Assembly: GCA_963806735.1 (NCBI GenBank)
Contig: CAWEBE010000043.1
Span: 124,001 to 188,000 of the forward strand
Origin: CADEFX01 sp963806735
GTDB lineage: Bacteria > Pseudomonadota > Alphaproteobacteria > Rhizobiales > Hyphomicrobiaceae
Length of the DNA stretch: 64,000 bases
Reading direction: 5' to 3'
Each line of letters begins with the position of its first letter. The stretch's first letter is position 1. Shown piece after piece: positions 9,574 through 18,932 of this stretch. The translations under genes were made by a program, and so were the position numbers. The notes below the pieces were generated by a model that worked only from the letters and a program-made list of their open reading frames with translations, did no database searches and had not been told where the DNA came from.

Positions 9574-9786
9574 ATGAGCAAACTCTCCATTCAAGCATGG
9601 CTAGGCGATGCACGACGCAAGCGGGAGCTTGCTGTGTTCCTGCTGTTGAGCCTACTGCTCGCTCCCGTGCTGGCGATCACGACAGTAGGCGGCTATGGGC
9701 TCGGCGTTTGGATCTACCAGATGATGGCTGGGCCGCCCGGTCCTCCCACCAAGTCGCTGCGCAGTCCCGGTGTTGTTTCTAGGTAA
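9574..9786 (+). CDS. napE: Periplasmic nitrate reductase NapE
   Basis: A 70-residue single-span membrane protein, first gene of napEDABC. After a charged N-terminus (DARRKRELAVF) comes a long hydrophobic helix (LLLSLLLAPVLAITTVGGYG) and the family ending YQMMAGPPGPP. The exact role of NapE is unknown. The ATG at 9574 is preferred over the upstream in-frame start because family members begin shortly before the charged segment. It is 14 bases from napD. Confidence 0.88.
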   Translation: MSKLSIQAWLGDARRKRELAVFLLLSLLLAPVLAITTVGGYGLGVWIYQMMAGPPGPPTKSLRSPGVVSR

Positions 9787-9800
9787 GCCGTGAGGAACTT

Positions 9801-10121
9801 ATGACCGCGTCCCGCCGTGCCTTTATCCGTGGCCAATGGAGCGCAGCCGAGGAGCATGCGAGTTCCGCGTGCCACGCGGAGATTGTGAGCCTGATCATCA
9901 GCACCTGGCCGCAATATCTCGACGAGGTGGAAGAAGCCATCCTCACACTCGGCAATTGCGAAGTTCACGGCCGGGATCCTAGCGGAAAACTCATCGTCGT
10001 CCTTGAGGAGGCCAGCCCAGGTGCCGCCGGTGCCAAGGCCAATGCCATCTCCGCCCTACCGCACGTGCTGTCCGCCCTGATGGTTTTTCAGGCCAGCGAC
10101 GATGGTCTGGCGGTAGTTTGA
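9801..10121 (+). CDS. napD: NapD chaperone with an unusual NapF-like N-terminus
   Basis: NapD binds the twin-arginine signal of NapA and delays its export until the cofactor is in place. The body of this 106-residue protein (from about residue 26: EIVSLIISTWPQYLDEVEEA, then HGRDPSGKLIVVLE) is a normal NapD ferredoxin-like fold. The first 25 residues (MTASRRAFIRGQW...) are not typical of short NapD proteins and resemble the SRR...RG.W start of NapF. A separate napF is absent. It ends 10 bases before napA. Confidence 0.85.
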   Translation: MTASRRAFIRGQWSAAEEHASSACHAEIVSLIISTWPQYLDEVEEAILTLGNCEVHGRDPSGKLIVVLEEASPGAAGAKANAISALPHVLSALMVFQASDDGLAVV

Positions 10122-10131
10122 GGGATCTGCC

Positions 10132-12633
10132 ATGACCGATCACACGATTGATCGCCGCCGATTGCTGAAAGCCCAGGCCGCCGTGGCGGCCGCCACGGTG
10201 GCAGGCTTGCCCCAAAGCGCGGGCGCGCAGCTCGTCACCGAGCGCAGTCGAAGCGAGCTGATCTGGAACAAAGCACCCTGCCGCTTCTGCGGCACGGGCT
10301 GCGGCGTGCTCGTGGCGACCAAGGACGGGCGCGTTGTGGCCACTCATGGCGACGCCAAGGCCGAGGTCAATCGCGGCCTCAACTGCGTCAAGGGCTATTT
10401 CCTTTCCAAGATCATGTATGGCGAGGATCGGCTGACACAGCCCCTCCTGCGCAAGAAGAATGGCCAGTACGACAAGTCCGGCGAATTCGCGCCGGTGTCC
10501 TGGGACGAAGCCTTCACGGTAATGGCTGAGAAGTTCAAAGCCGCCCTCAAGAAGGGAGGGCCGTCTGCGGTTGGCATGTTCGGGTCCGGTCAATGGACCA
10601 TCTGGGAGGGGTACGCGGCCTCGAAGCTCTTCAAGGGTGGGTTTCGCACCAACAATCTCGATCCCAATGCTCGGCACTGCATGGCATCAGCCGCTGCGGG
10701 GTTCATGCGCACGTTCGGCATCGACGAACCGATGGGCTGCTACGACGACTTCGAGGCTGCCGATGCGTTCGTGTTGTGGGGCTCAAACATGGCCGAGATG
10801 CATCCGATCCTGTGGTCACGCATTACCGATCGGCGGCTTTCCTATCCGCATGTCAAGGTGGCTGTGCTCTCGACATTCGAGCACAGGTCGTTCGAGCTGG
10901 CCGACATTCCCATGGTGATGAAGCCGCAGAGCGATCTCGTCATCCTCAACGCCATCGCCAACCACATCATCAAGACCAATCGCGTCAACACGGACTTCGT
11001 CTCCAGGCATACGATCTTCAAGCAGGGCCAGGCCGACATCGGCTACGGCCTGAGACCTGAGCATCCGCTGCAGCAAAAAGCGACCGGCAAGGACAAGGCG
11101 AATGATGCGGCCGACATCACGTTCGATCAGTTCGCCGCGTTCGTATCGGCATACACGCTGCAGAGGGCGGCTGACGAATTCGGCGTGCCGTTGAATTGCA
11201 TCGAGGCTTTGGCTGAGCTCTACGCCAATCCAAAGACCAAGGTCATGAGTCTCTGGACGATGGGCTTCAACCAACATACGCGCGGTGTGTGGGCCAACAA
11301 CCTAGTTTACAATCTGCACTTGCTAACGGGGAAGATCGCTGAGCCCGGCAATAGCCCGTTCTCGCTGACCGGCCAGCCGTCGGCCTGCGGCACTGCGAGA
11401 GAGGTCGGCACGTTCTCGCATCGCCTTCCCGCCGACATGGTGGTCACTAACGCGGAGCATCGTGCCAAAACCGAGAAAATCTGGCAGTTGCCCGAGGGGA
11501 CGATCTCCGACAAGCCTGGCTTTCATGCCGTCTTGCAAAACCGGATGCTGAAGGACGGCAAGCTCAATGCCTATTGGGTGCAGGTGAACAACAACCTGCA
11601 GGCGGGGCCTAACATCAATCAGGAAGGACTGCCGGGGTACCGCAACCCCGACACCTTCGTCGTGGTATCTGATGCCTACCCGACCGTCACCGCCCTAGGC
11701 GCAGACCTCGTCCTTCCGGCAGCAATGTGGGTCGAGAAGGAGGGCGCATACGGCAACTCCGAACGACGTACGCATTTCTGGCACCAACTCGTGCGGGCGC
11801 CGGGAGAGGGCCGTTCCGACCTGTGGCAGCTGATGGAGTTCTCGAAGCGCTTCAAGATTGAGGAGGTGTGGCCGGAAGAGTTGATCGCCAAGAAGCCGAC
11901 CTACCGCGGCAAAACGCTGTTCGAGGTGCTCTTCAGGAATGGCCAGGTCGACAAGTATCCGTTCCAGGATATCGAGGCTGGATACGAGAACGCTGAGTCC
12001 CAGCATTTCGGTTTCTATGTGCAGAAGGGTTTGTTTGAGGAATACGCCGGGTTCGGCCGCGGGCACGGGCACGACCTTGCACCGTTCGACACCTACCATC
12101 AGACGCGAGGTCTGCGTTGGCCAGTGGTCGAAGGCAAGGAAACACGTTGGCGCTTCCGAGAAGGCCTCGACCCCTACGTCAAGGCCGGTAAGGGATACGA
12201 TTTCTATGGCTTCCCTGACGGCAAGGCCCGCATTTTCGCTCTGCCTTACGAGCCGCCGGCCGAGAGCCCGGACACCGAGTACCCATTCTGGCTCACCACG
12301 GGTCGCGTACTGGAGCATTGGCATTCCGGGTCGATGACAAGGCGTGTTCCGGAGCTGCACAAGGCGGTGCCGAACGCACTTTGCTACATGCATCCAGACG
12401 ATGCCAGGGACCTCCAGCTTTGGCGCGGCGAGGAGGTGAAGGTCGTGTCTCGGCGCGGCTTCATGCGCACGCGCATCGAGACCAAGGGGCGCAACAAGCC
12501 ACCGCGCGGTGTTGTGTTCGTGCCTTGGTTCGACGAAAGCCAACTCATCAACAAGGTCACACTTGACGCGACGGACCCGATTTCTTTCCAAGCCGATTTC
12601 AAGAAGTGTGCGATCCGCATCGAGAAGGTCTGA
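10132..12633 (+). CDS. napA: Periplasmic nitrate reductase catalytic subunit NapA
   Basis: Reduces nitrate to nitrite in the periplasm. 833 residues, the normal NapA length. The TAT signal DRRRLLKAQAAVAAATVAG opens the protein; the [4Fe-4S] cysteines are at 50, 53, 57 and 85 with the Lys of CVKGYF next to the last one. The Mo ligand is Cys183 (ARHCMAS). The bis-MGD cofactor needs MobA, encoded nearby. It receives electrons from NapB; napB follows after 8 bases. Confidence 0.96.
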   Translation: MTDHTIDRRRLLKAQAAVAAATVAGLPQSAGAQLVTERSRSELIWNKAPCRFCGTGCGVLVATKDGRVVATHGDAKAEVNRGLNCVKGYFLSKIMYGEDRLTQPLLRKKNGQYDKSGEFAPVSWDEAFTVMAEKFKAALKKGGPSAVGMFGSGQWTIWEGYAASKLFKGGFRTNNLDPNARHCMASAAAGFMRTFGIDEPMGCYDDFEAADAFVLWGSNMAEMHPILWSRITDRRLSYPHVKVAVLSTFEHRSFELADIPMVMKPQSDLVILNAIANHIIKTNRVNTDFVSRHTIFKQGQADIGYGLRPEHPLQQKATGKDKANDAADITFDQFAAFVSAYTLQRAADEFGVPLNCIEALAELYANPKTKVMSLWTMGFNQHTRGVWANNLVYNLHLLTGKIAEPGNSPFSLTGQPSACGTAREVGTFSHRLPADMVVTNAEHRAKTEKIWQLPEGTISDKPGFHAVLQNRMLKDGKLNAYWVQVNNNLQAGPNINQEGLPGYRNPDTFVVVSDAYPTVTALGADLVLPAAMWVEKEGAYGNSERRTHFWHQLVRAPGEGRSDLWQLMEFSKRFKIEEVWPEELIAKKPTYRGKTLFEVLFRNGQVDKYPFQDIEAGYENAESQHFGFYVQKGLFEEYAGFGRGHGHDLAPFDTYHQTRGLRWPVVEGKETRWRFREGLDPYVKAGKGYDFYGFPDGKARIFALPYEPPAESPDTEYPFWLTTGRVLEHWHSGSMTRRVPELHKAVPNALCYMHPDDARDLQLWRGEEVKVVSRRGFMRTRIETKGRNKPPRGVVFVPWFDESQLINKVTLDATDPISFQADFKKCAIRIEKV

Positions 12634-12641
12634 GGCCGGCC

Positions 12642-13130
12642 ATGCGGATCTCGAGACCCATTGTGCTCGCCGGCCTAAGCAGTCTTGCCGCTCTGATGGT
12701 TGGCGCCATCGCCAACAGCCAGACCGGGCCCGGTGGCCTGCGCTCTGGCCTGCGCGGCAACACCGCCCTGCAGGATGAAGGTCCGGCACCGCGCCTGCTG
12801 CCCCAATCGAACACGGACATCCGCGAGGTGCGCAACTATCCGGAACAACCACCGATCATCCCGCACGTCATCGAGGCTTATCAGCTGGATGCCAACGTCA
12901 ATCAATGTCTGTCGTGCCACGCGCGGTCGCGCACCGGTGAATCGCAAGCCCCCATGGTGAGCATTACTCATTTTATGGATCGCGACGGCCAGTTCCTGGC
13001 CAGCGTTTCACCGCGCCGCTACTTCTGCGTTCAGTGCCATGTGCCGCAATCGGCGGTGAAGCCGCCGGTCGCGAATGGCTTCGTCGATGTGGATACGCTG
13101 CTCACCAGTCCGGCGGGACCGCAGAGATGA
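12642..13130 (+). CDS. napB: Nitrate reductase diheme cytochrome NapB
   Basis: A 162-residue periplasmic diheme c-type cytochrome that passes electrons from NapC to NapA. The signal peptide spans about residues 1-26. Two heme sites are visible, CLSCH at 89-93 and CVQCH at 129-133, with spare His residues at 75 and 110 as likely axial ligands. The start at 12642 (MRISRP) is chosen because the signal peptide begins there. The stop overlaps the napC start by four bases (ATGA). Confidence 0.93.
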   Translation: MRISRPIVLAGLSSLAALMVGAIANSQTGPGGLRSGLRGNTALQDEGPAPRLLPQSNTDIREVRNYPEQPPIIPHVIEAYQLDANVNQCLSCHARSRTGESQAPMVSITHFMDRDGQFLASVSPRRYFCVQCHVPQSAVKPPVANGFVDVDTLLTSPAGPQR

Positions 13131-13873
13131 GCGTGTCCGACGACAACCAGCAGCCGCAAGGGTCGTCCACGCAGCCCCTCGGACGCCGTCTACGCAGAGC
13201 CGCGACGCGCCTTTGGGAGCGGACGGCTAGGCTGCGCGAAAGGCTGCTCGAATACTGGCACATCCTGATCTCGCCCAGCCAGACCCTCAGCCTGGGCTTC
13301 CTGACCATTGGCGGTTTTCTGGCTGGTATTCTGTTCTGGGGAGGGTTCAATACAGCACTCGAGGCAACGAACACGGAAAGGTTCTGCGTGAGTTGCCACG
13401 AGATGCGCGACAACGTTTTCCAGGAGCTGAAATCCACCATCCACTACTCCAACCGTTCCGGCGTGCGTGCCACCTGCCCCGATTGCCACGTGCCGCATAA
13501 TTGGACTCAGAAGATCGGACGCAAAATCCAAGCCTCCAAAGAGGTGTGGGGAAAAATCTTCGGCTCCATCAGCACCCGTGAGAAGTTCCTCGACATGCGC
13601 TTTGAGTTGGCCTCCCACGAATGGGAGCGATTGAAGGCCAATGACTCGCTCGAGTGCCGTAACTGTCACAGTGCCGAGTCAATGGACATATCCAAGCAAA
13701 GCCTGCGCGCCGCGAACGCGCACCAAGCCTTCCTGTTTACTGCCCAGAAGACCTGCATCGATTGTCACAAGGGGATCGCGCATCGGCTACCGAAAGGCGC
13801 CTACGAATTTGGACAGGCGCACAGCGAAGAATTCACGGTCCTGCGTGCGTTCGTTGAGAATCTGCAAAAATAG
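13127..13873 (+). CDS. napC: Membrane tetraheme cytochrome NapC
   Basis: NapC/NirT-family quinol dehydrogenase that feeds NapAB. 248 residues: a basic cytoplasmic N-terminus, one membrane anchor (about residues 52-76), then four CxxCH heme sites (CVSCH, CPDCH, CRNCH, CIDCH). The ATGA overlap with napB indicates translational coupling. As the last gene of napEDABC it links the operon to the quinone pool, into which the formate dehydrogenase of this window would deliver electrons. Confidence 0.94.
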   Translation: MSVSDDNQQPQGSSTQPLGRRLRRAATRLWERTARLRERLLEYWHILISPSQTLSLGFLTIGGFLAGILFWGGFNTALEATNTERFCVSCHEMRDNVFQELKSTIHYSNRSGVRATCPDCHVPHNWTQKIGRKIQASKEVWGKIFGSISTREKFLDMRFELASHEWERLKANDSLECRNCHSAESMDISKQSLRAANAHQAFLFTAQKTCIDCHKGIAHRLPKGAYEFGQAHSEEFTVLRAFVENLQK

Positions 13874-14122
13874 ACCGCTACCAATCTGCCTTCACCGGTC
13901 GATACAGGAGCAGCTCTGCAGCCACGACCCATCAGAGAAGGCTTGCGCCGCTGCAACTGGAGAAGGCGATCGAGGCGCTGGGGGCAATCAATTCCCGGGG
14001 TTCCGTGCGCGCCAGTTGCCTTTAGCTCAGCGCAGCCTTGGGAGAGCCTAGGGGAGTACGGATTGACTTCTGGCGCACCCGTGCCAATCAAGAAAGGTTC
14101 ATGCAAGGCCCAGTTGTTCGCC

Positions 14123-15508
14123 TCAAAGCACCGGCCGCCGCTCCTTCCACGGTGTCGCCTGCTCGTAGGCATGACCCGCCTGCAGCACACGCGCCTCCTC
14201 GAACGGGCGACCAACAATCTGCAGCGCAAGCGGTAGTCCGCTGGAGCTGAAGCCGTTGCACACGGACAGCGCCGGCACACCCGCAACGTTGAACGGGATG
14301 GTGAAGTTCGGCGTCTCGAACAAGCCGAAGCTCGGCACGTCGCTCAGTCTTGGAGCCGGGCCCGACGTTGTCGGAAGCACAAGTAGATCCACATCCGTCA
14401 TCACCGCCGCCAGGTTCTCCTGGAGCTCGCGCCGGAACCGGACCGCATGTATGTAGTCAGCCGCCGAGACAAAGGCCCCGAGCGTGAGACGATCGCGTAG
14501 GTTCTTGCCATAGTCATTATGACGGGTGCGCAGCCACGGCTCGTGCACCGCATAGGCCTCGCTGATGAGGATCAACCAGCCACACGCATTCCAATCCTGC
14601 AGCGGCGGCAGCGTCACATCGCTGACTTTCGCCCCGAGGCTGCTCAAGACCCCGATCGCAGCTTCCATTGCGGCGCCGACCTCGGTCGATACCGGGTTGT
14701 CGGTCTCAAAGAAATGCCGCACGACGCCAATGCGCTGCCCGGCGATGCCGCCCGCAAGGGCCGCGCGATAGTCGGGTATCTGGACGTTGGCGCTGCCAGG
14801 ATCGGCAGGGTCGTGCCCGGCCATCGCCTGCAGAAGAATGGCACAGTCCTCCACCGTCCACGCCAACGGACCGGCATGGTCGAGCGTAAAGGCTAGCGGT
14901 TGAATCCCCGAACGGCTGACCAAACCATAAGTCGGCTTGACGCCGGCCAACCCGCAAAATGCTGACGGCGTGCGGATCGAGCCCCCGGTGCACGATCCCG
15001 TGCCGCCCAGCACGAAACCGGCGGCCACTGCAGCCCCCGTGCCGCTCGATGAGCCCCCCGTGAAATGATCTGTCGCCCAGGGATTTCGAGCCGGTGGCCA
15101 GGGTAGATCAAAACTTGGACCACCCATGGCAAACTCGTGTGTGGCGAGCTTGCCCAGCATGACAATTCCAGCTTCAGCGAGCTTGGCGACTGTGAAGGCA
15201 TCCCGGGTCGGCACGTAGTCCTGGAGCAACTTGGAATGACAGGTCGTGGGAATGCCGGCCGTCTCGTAGATGTCCTTGTGGGCAAACGGGATGCCGTGCA
15301 GCGGTCCGCGGCGGCGCCCCGCTTTGATCTCAGCTTCAGCAGCGCGAGCCGAGGCAAGTGCTTGCTCACGCTCGAGGCGGATAAAACTGTTGAGTTTCAC
15401 CTCATGCTGATCGATGCGGGTTAGGCAAGCTTCTGTGAGGGCAACAGGAGAAAGGCGACCGCTCGCAATGTCTGCGGCCGCGCTGGCAATGGTGGGAATG
15501 CCGGTCAT
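14123..15508 (-). CDS. Amidase signature family hydrolase
   Basis: A 461-residue amidase with the Ser-cisSer-Lys catalytic triad visible: Lys in PFAHKDIY (about residue 77), the GGSSSGTGAAVAAG loop (about 151) and the nucleophile Ser in CTGGSIRTPSAFCGLAGVKPT (about 175). Substrate is not evident. It is translationally coupled (ATGA) to a small protein resembling GatC/AtzG, so it likely works as a two-subunit amidase such as AtzE or GatA relatives. Codon use is like the neighbours. Confidence 0.9.
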   Translation of the reverse strand: MTGIPTIASAAADIASGRLSPVALTEACLTRIDQHEVKLNSFIRLEREQALASARAAEAEIKAGRRRGPLHGIPFAHKDIYETAGIPTTCHSKLLQDYVPTRDAFTVAKLAEAGIVMLGKLATHEFAMGGPSFDLPWPPARNPWATDHFTGGSSSGTGAAVAAGFVLGGTGSCTGGSIRTPSAFCGLAGVKPTYGLVSRSGIQPLAFTLDHAGPLAWTVEDCAILLQAMAGHDPADPGSANVQIPDYRAALAGGIAGQRIGVVRHFFETDNPVSTEVGAAMEAAIGVLSSLGAKVSDVTLPPLQDWNACGWLILISEAYAVHEPWLRTRHNDYGKNLRDRLTLGAFVSAADYIHAVRFRRELQENLAAVMTDVDLLVLPTTSGPAPRLSDVPSFGLFETPNFTIPFNVAGVPALSVCNGFSSSGLPLALQIVGRPFEEARVLQAGHAYEQATPWKERRPVL

Positions 15509-15720
15509 GATGCCCCCACTGAAGTAATTGGCTTGAAAACGATGGCTGGCTCGGCCTCGCGCCGGCGATGGCCGCCGGCACGAACCCGCGCCGCCATGGC
15601 CTCGATGTAGCCGTAGACTTCGAGGAACTCGCTTTTTTGGGCCTCATTCAACGGGAGCCCGGTCTGCCGCACACGCGCGTCAAATTCTGCACGCGTAATG
15701 CTCGCCTTCGGTGCCGGCAT
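15505..15720 (-). CDS. GatC/AtzG-like small subunit of the adjacent amidase
   Basis: A 71-residue, mainly helical protein: TRAEFDARVRQTGLPLNEAQ, then a second helix (FLEVYGYIEAMAARVR), ending EPAIVFKP. Both the helix pattern (variable, GLPL, hydrophobic helix, then a proline-containing tail) and the four-base overlap with the amidase start match AtzG, the GatC-like partner that wraps around the AtzE amidase. Homology is inferred from pattern and context, not from a search. Start chosen at the ATG 15720 after a ribosome site (GGAGGGTGGC). Confidence 0.65.
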   Translation of the reverse strand: MPAPKASITRAEFDARVRQTGLPLNEAQKSEFLEVYGYIEAMAARVRAGGHRRREAEPAIVFKPITSVGAS

Positions 15721-15750
15721 GCCACCCTCCAATGATTTGATCAGTAGTAC

Positions 15751-16686
15751 TCAGCCAACCAGCGGCAGATGCTGGTCGCGGCGGATATCGTTGATGATCT
15801 GCAGGACGCGTTCTCGGTAGGGGCGATATTGCACGCCGAATTCTGACATCAAACGCGCGTTGTCGATCATGTAGTTGCCGCTCTGATCCTTGCCCCCGCT
15901 CTCCTTCTCGAAGCTGATCTTGGCGTCCGGCAAGTAGGAGCGGACGATGTCTGCGATCTCGCCCAGGCTGATGGCGATGCCGCCGGAATTGTAGATGCGG
16001 TGTGCAGGCTTTTCGCTCAGGAGCACACGAGCAAAGACCTCGGCGATGTCGTCCACATGGATCGGGCAGCGCATCGCATCCTTGAAGGGAAAACTGATGG
16101 CATTACCGCGCGACGGCTCGGTAATGATGTTCACGTGATCGACCGAGCCGCGCACCTTGTCCGGCCCTGTGACGTTGGCGGGCCGGATGCCGGTGATCAG
16201 CATGCCGAACTTTTCCGTATAGTCCTGCGCCTGCCACTCATTAATGATCTTGTGCTTGGCGTATTGGTATTCGCCGTTCACTCGATCCTCTTCCGTGACG
16301 GGGCGGTTGCCGTAGTTGCTCTGCTTGCCGTTCACGGCGAGCGAGCTGGCATACATGGTGTGCTTGACGCCCAACAAGCGCGCAGCCTCGAAGCAGTTGT
16401 CCATGCCGAGGATGTTCAGCTTCATCGCCACGTGCGGAGCGTGACCGCTGCCGAGGAAGTAGGAGAGATTGACCACGCGTTCCGGTTTCGCCGCCGACAT
16501 GGCTGCCATCACGTCATCGAATTGGGTGACATCTCCGCGCACAGAGGTGACCTTGGCGCCAAGATCAGCGAAGGAATGCGCGCCGGGATTGATGTCCATG
16601 CAAGCGACAGTTTGACCACGCGCGACGAGCAGGCGGACCAGGCGGTGGCCGATAAAGCCGGTGCCACCGATGATGAAGACCGACAT
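15751..16686 (-). CDS. NAD-dependent epimerase/dehydratase
   Basis: A 311-residue extended SDR. The Rossmann start GGTGFIGHRLVRLL is at residues 6-19; the catalytic Tyr-Lys pair is in YQYAKHK (about 140) with the Ser of YASSLAV upstream. The substrate is unknown; such enzymes often act on nucleotide sugars or hydroxy acids. A start at 16686 is chosen because GGAGAAAGG precedes it and the glycine motif follows at once. It sits in a run of minus-strand catabolic genes with the amidase pair. Confidence 0.85.
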   Translation of the reverse strand: MSVFIIGGTGFIGHRLVRLLVARGQTVACMDINPGAHSFADLGAKVTSVRGDVTQFDDVMAAMSAAKPERVVNLSYFLGSGHAPHVAMKLNILGMDNCFEAARLLGVKHTMYASSLAVNGKQSNYGNRPVTEEDRVNGEYQYAKHKIINEWQAQDYTEKFGMLITGIRPANVTGPDKVRGSVDHVNIITEPSRGNAISFPFKDAMRCPIHVDDIAEVFARVLLSEKPAHRIYNSGGIAISLGEIADIVRSYLPDAKISFEKESGGKDQSGNYMIDNARLMSEFGVQYRPYRERVLQIINDIRRDQHLPLVG

Positions 16687-16821
16687 GCCTTTCTCCACTG
16701 TTTGGATCACAACCAATTGGTACAAACGATGAGGATGCTCGCACGCCTATAGTTGGGGGTTCAACTGCAGTTTCGAGCATATTGGCTGCGAGCGGGGACA
16801 TGGCCGCCCGCGGCTTGGAAG

Positions 16822-18198
16822 CTAAACTCCGATTAAGGTGTCGACGAGGTGTGTTGCGTCGTTGATATCTTCCAGGCCATCAACGAGCGCAACGAGGGTC
16901 TGGGCCTGTTCGACAGACATCGGTCTTGCAGCCGCGGCTGCATTCGCCATGAATTTCTCGATCTGGGCGTCTCGCGTCATCGGCTTTGCGGGGTTGCCGT
17001 AGACGACTTCGACCCGCGTAGCGAGTTGCGCACCGTTTCTTAGCGTTATCTCGAGCTCAACCGGCGTCAGCGCATTTGGATCTCCGCGGTCCCGCACCTC
17101 GATCACAACGCGACTGGCGAGGTCTTGGGTTGCTGCATCGGAGTATGCTGCGTCGGTGAAGTCTTTCAGCTCCACCGTTCCTCGGAGCAGAACACAGGCG
17201 GCCACATAGGGTGCGCATAAGCGCGCATAGTTGATCGTCATCTCGGTGCGGGGCGCCCGTCCCACCAGATGGTGCACCAGTGGTGGCACGCAGGCCTTGA
17301 CCTCAGCTATGTGGCCAGCCTGCAGGTCGTGCTTGTGCTTGAGCTCGAGGCAAGCGTCGATAATGCCATGCGTCGCGCGCCCGGATGGGAATGGCTTGTG
17401 TGCGACCTCCGTGATGCGCCAGATGCGCCCGAGATCGCCGATCACGCGCTGCGGGTCGCCGTTGGCTTCGATCAGCTTGAAATAGCCGAAGGGACCTTCC
17501 AGGATATTGGCTGGGCCTTCAAATCCCAGGCGAGCGAGATCGCAGGCGACGACGGCGTTTCTGGCGTTGAAGCCCATCTGCATGGCAAGCAGCAGGGAAC
17601 CCTCGGTATGGGCCTGCATATTGCCGCAAAGCTGGCCGTAGACGAGCGAGAAGGCATGTTGCAGGCGGCGCGTATCGAAGCCCATGAGCTTGCCCAGTGC
17701 CGCGGTGCCGCCGAACGCGCCGACCGTGGCCGGCCGGAAGAAGCGCAGCCCCGAGGTGGCCGCCAGTCCAAGCGATGCGGCGACATCGACACCGAGGACG
17801 ACGGCCTCCATCAATCGACGACCGTCGATCGGCTTGCCCTCGATTTTCGCCATCCGCTCTGCTCCTGCAAGCGCTACTGGCAGCAGCACGCTCATGACAT
17901 GGGCCACGGCCGCTTCATGCACGCAGTCGAACTCTGCATTGTGTACTTGATAGGCATTACAGAAGGCAGCGGCCGACGCTGGCAGTCCCTCGCCTGTCAC
18001 CCATACGCGCGCATCACTGCCATGGCCCCATAGAGACTGGGCGCGAGCCAGCTCTTGCGCTTTCGGGCCACTGCTACCGGCGAGACCGACGCCCAATGTG
18101 TCCAGAATGAAGACCTTGGCGGCGGCTAAGGCGGTGCCTGGAATGTCTGCATAGCCCCTGCTTGCCACATGCTCAGCGAAATGTGCGATTGCATCCAT
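16822..18198 (-). CDS. MmgE/PrpD family protein
   Basis: 458 residues, full length for the family that includes 2-methylcitrate dehydratase (PrpD) and cis-aconitate decarboxylase. The N-terminal helical domain has the family pattern KVFILDTLGVGLAGS (about residue 29), and NAYQVHNAEFDCVHE is the usual active-site region; the C-terminal domain carries KPFPSGRATHGIIDA. The reaction in this organism is unknown. A second family member is at 37758-39182. ATG at 18198 is preferred over an upstream in-frame start. Confidence 0.88.
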   Translation of the reverse strand: MDAIAHFAEHVASRGYADIPGTALAAAKVFILDTLGVGLAGSSGPKAQELARAQSLWGHGSDARVWVTGEGLPASAAAFCNAYQVHNAEFDCVHEAAVAHVMSVLLPVALAGAERMAKIEGKPIDGRRLMEAVVLGVDVAASLGLAATSGLRFFRPATVGAFGGTAALGKLMGFDTRRLQHAFSLVYGQLCGNMQAHTEGSLLLAMQMGFNARNAVVACDLARLGFEGPANILEGPFGYFKLIEANGDPQRVIGDLGRIWRITEVAHKPFPSGRATHGIIDACLELKHKHDLQAGHIAEVKACVPPLVHHLVGRAPRTEMTINYARLCAPYVAACVLLRGTVELKDFTDAAYSDAATQDLASRVVIEVRDRGDPNALTPVELEITLRNGAQLATRVEVVYGNPAKPMTRDAQIEKFMANAAAAARPMSVEQAQTLVALVDGLEDINDATHLVDTLIGV

Positions 18199-18382
18199 TT
18201 TATTCTGCTCGCGAGGGAGATATGCGGAGCGCCGTGAGGGATAGTGCTGGCAGGAATGCAGCACGAGTCAAGACAGAGCGACTCGTTCATTTGGCAGTGT
18301 CGCCGACGCATCGACCTTATCGGTGTGGCGGGAAATTTCGACCCGATCCGGACCAACCATTCCGGTCCTCAGGGGGTGGTGG

Positions 18383-18790
18383 TCAATTAGCGATTGTCGA
18401 TTGATTGCGCAGCCTTTCGAGCCTGTGCGAGGTTTGCCCGACTCGCCACAAAACGCCAGTCGGATCGACGAGAACAAAATCTCGCATACCCCCCCGATCA
18501 GCTGGCGGTTCTGCATGTACTACACTGTACTTGGCTGACAAGCCCTGGTCCTCGACATGGCGCCACCACGCATCGACGTCCTCAACAAGCAAATGCATCA
18601 TGAAGTTGCCGGCATGAACCTCATTGTAGAAATTCTGAAGCAGGAAGCTTGAGCTGCCGTGCCGGAATTCTGCCAAATGGTCGTCAGCCCACGCGAGATC
18701 AAAACCCAAGTCCCGATAGAATTGCTTCGACAGATCGAAGTCCTTGGCAGGGACGAATGCCTTGACCTCCACGGTTGTCATATTGGCCAT
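18383..18790 (-). CDS. VOC (glyoxalase/bleomycin resistance) family protein
   Basis: A 135-residue vicinal-oxygen-chelate fold: first beta-alpha-beta module FVPAKDFDLSKQFYRDLGF and second module from HLLVEDVDAWWRHVEDQGL, ending FVLVDPTGVLWRVGQ. The metal-ligand positions look partly present (His in the second module; a Glu earlier in LAEFRH). Function, whether dioxygenase, isomerase or binding protein, cannot be told. Three in-frame ATGs compete; the one at 18790 has AAGGAG eight bases upstream. Confidence 0.8.
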   Translation of the reverse strand: MANMTTVEVKAFVPAKDFDLSKQFYRDLGFDLAWADDHLAEFRHGSSSFLLQNFYNEVHAGNFMMHLLVEDVDAWWRHVEDQGLSAKYSVVHAEPPADRGGMRDFVLVDPTGVLWRVGQTSHRLERLRNQSTIAN

Positions 18791-18932
18791 CGTCATTGCT
18801 CCTTGCACTGGTGCCTACGGCACGGAATTGGCGCGTTTCCTCACCTGGGATAGTATGCGTGATCCGCCAGCAGAGCGGGTCACCTGAAAACAAGACGAAT
18901 GGTTGCGCACAGCCCACTAGGGAGGGTTCACC

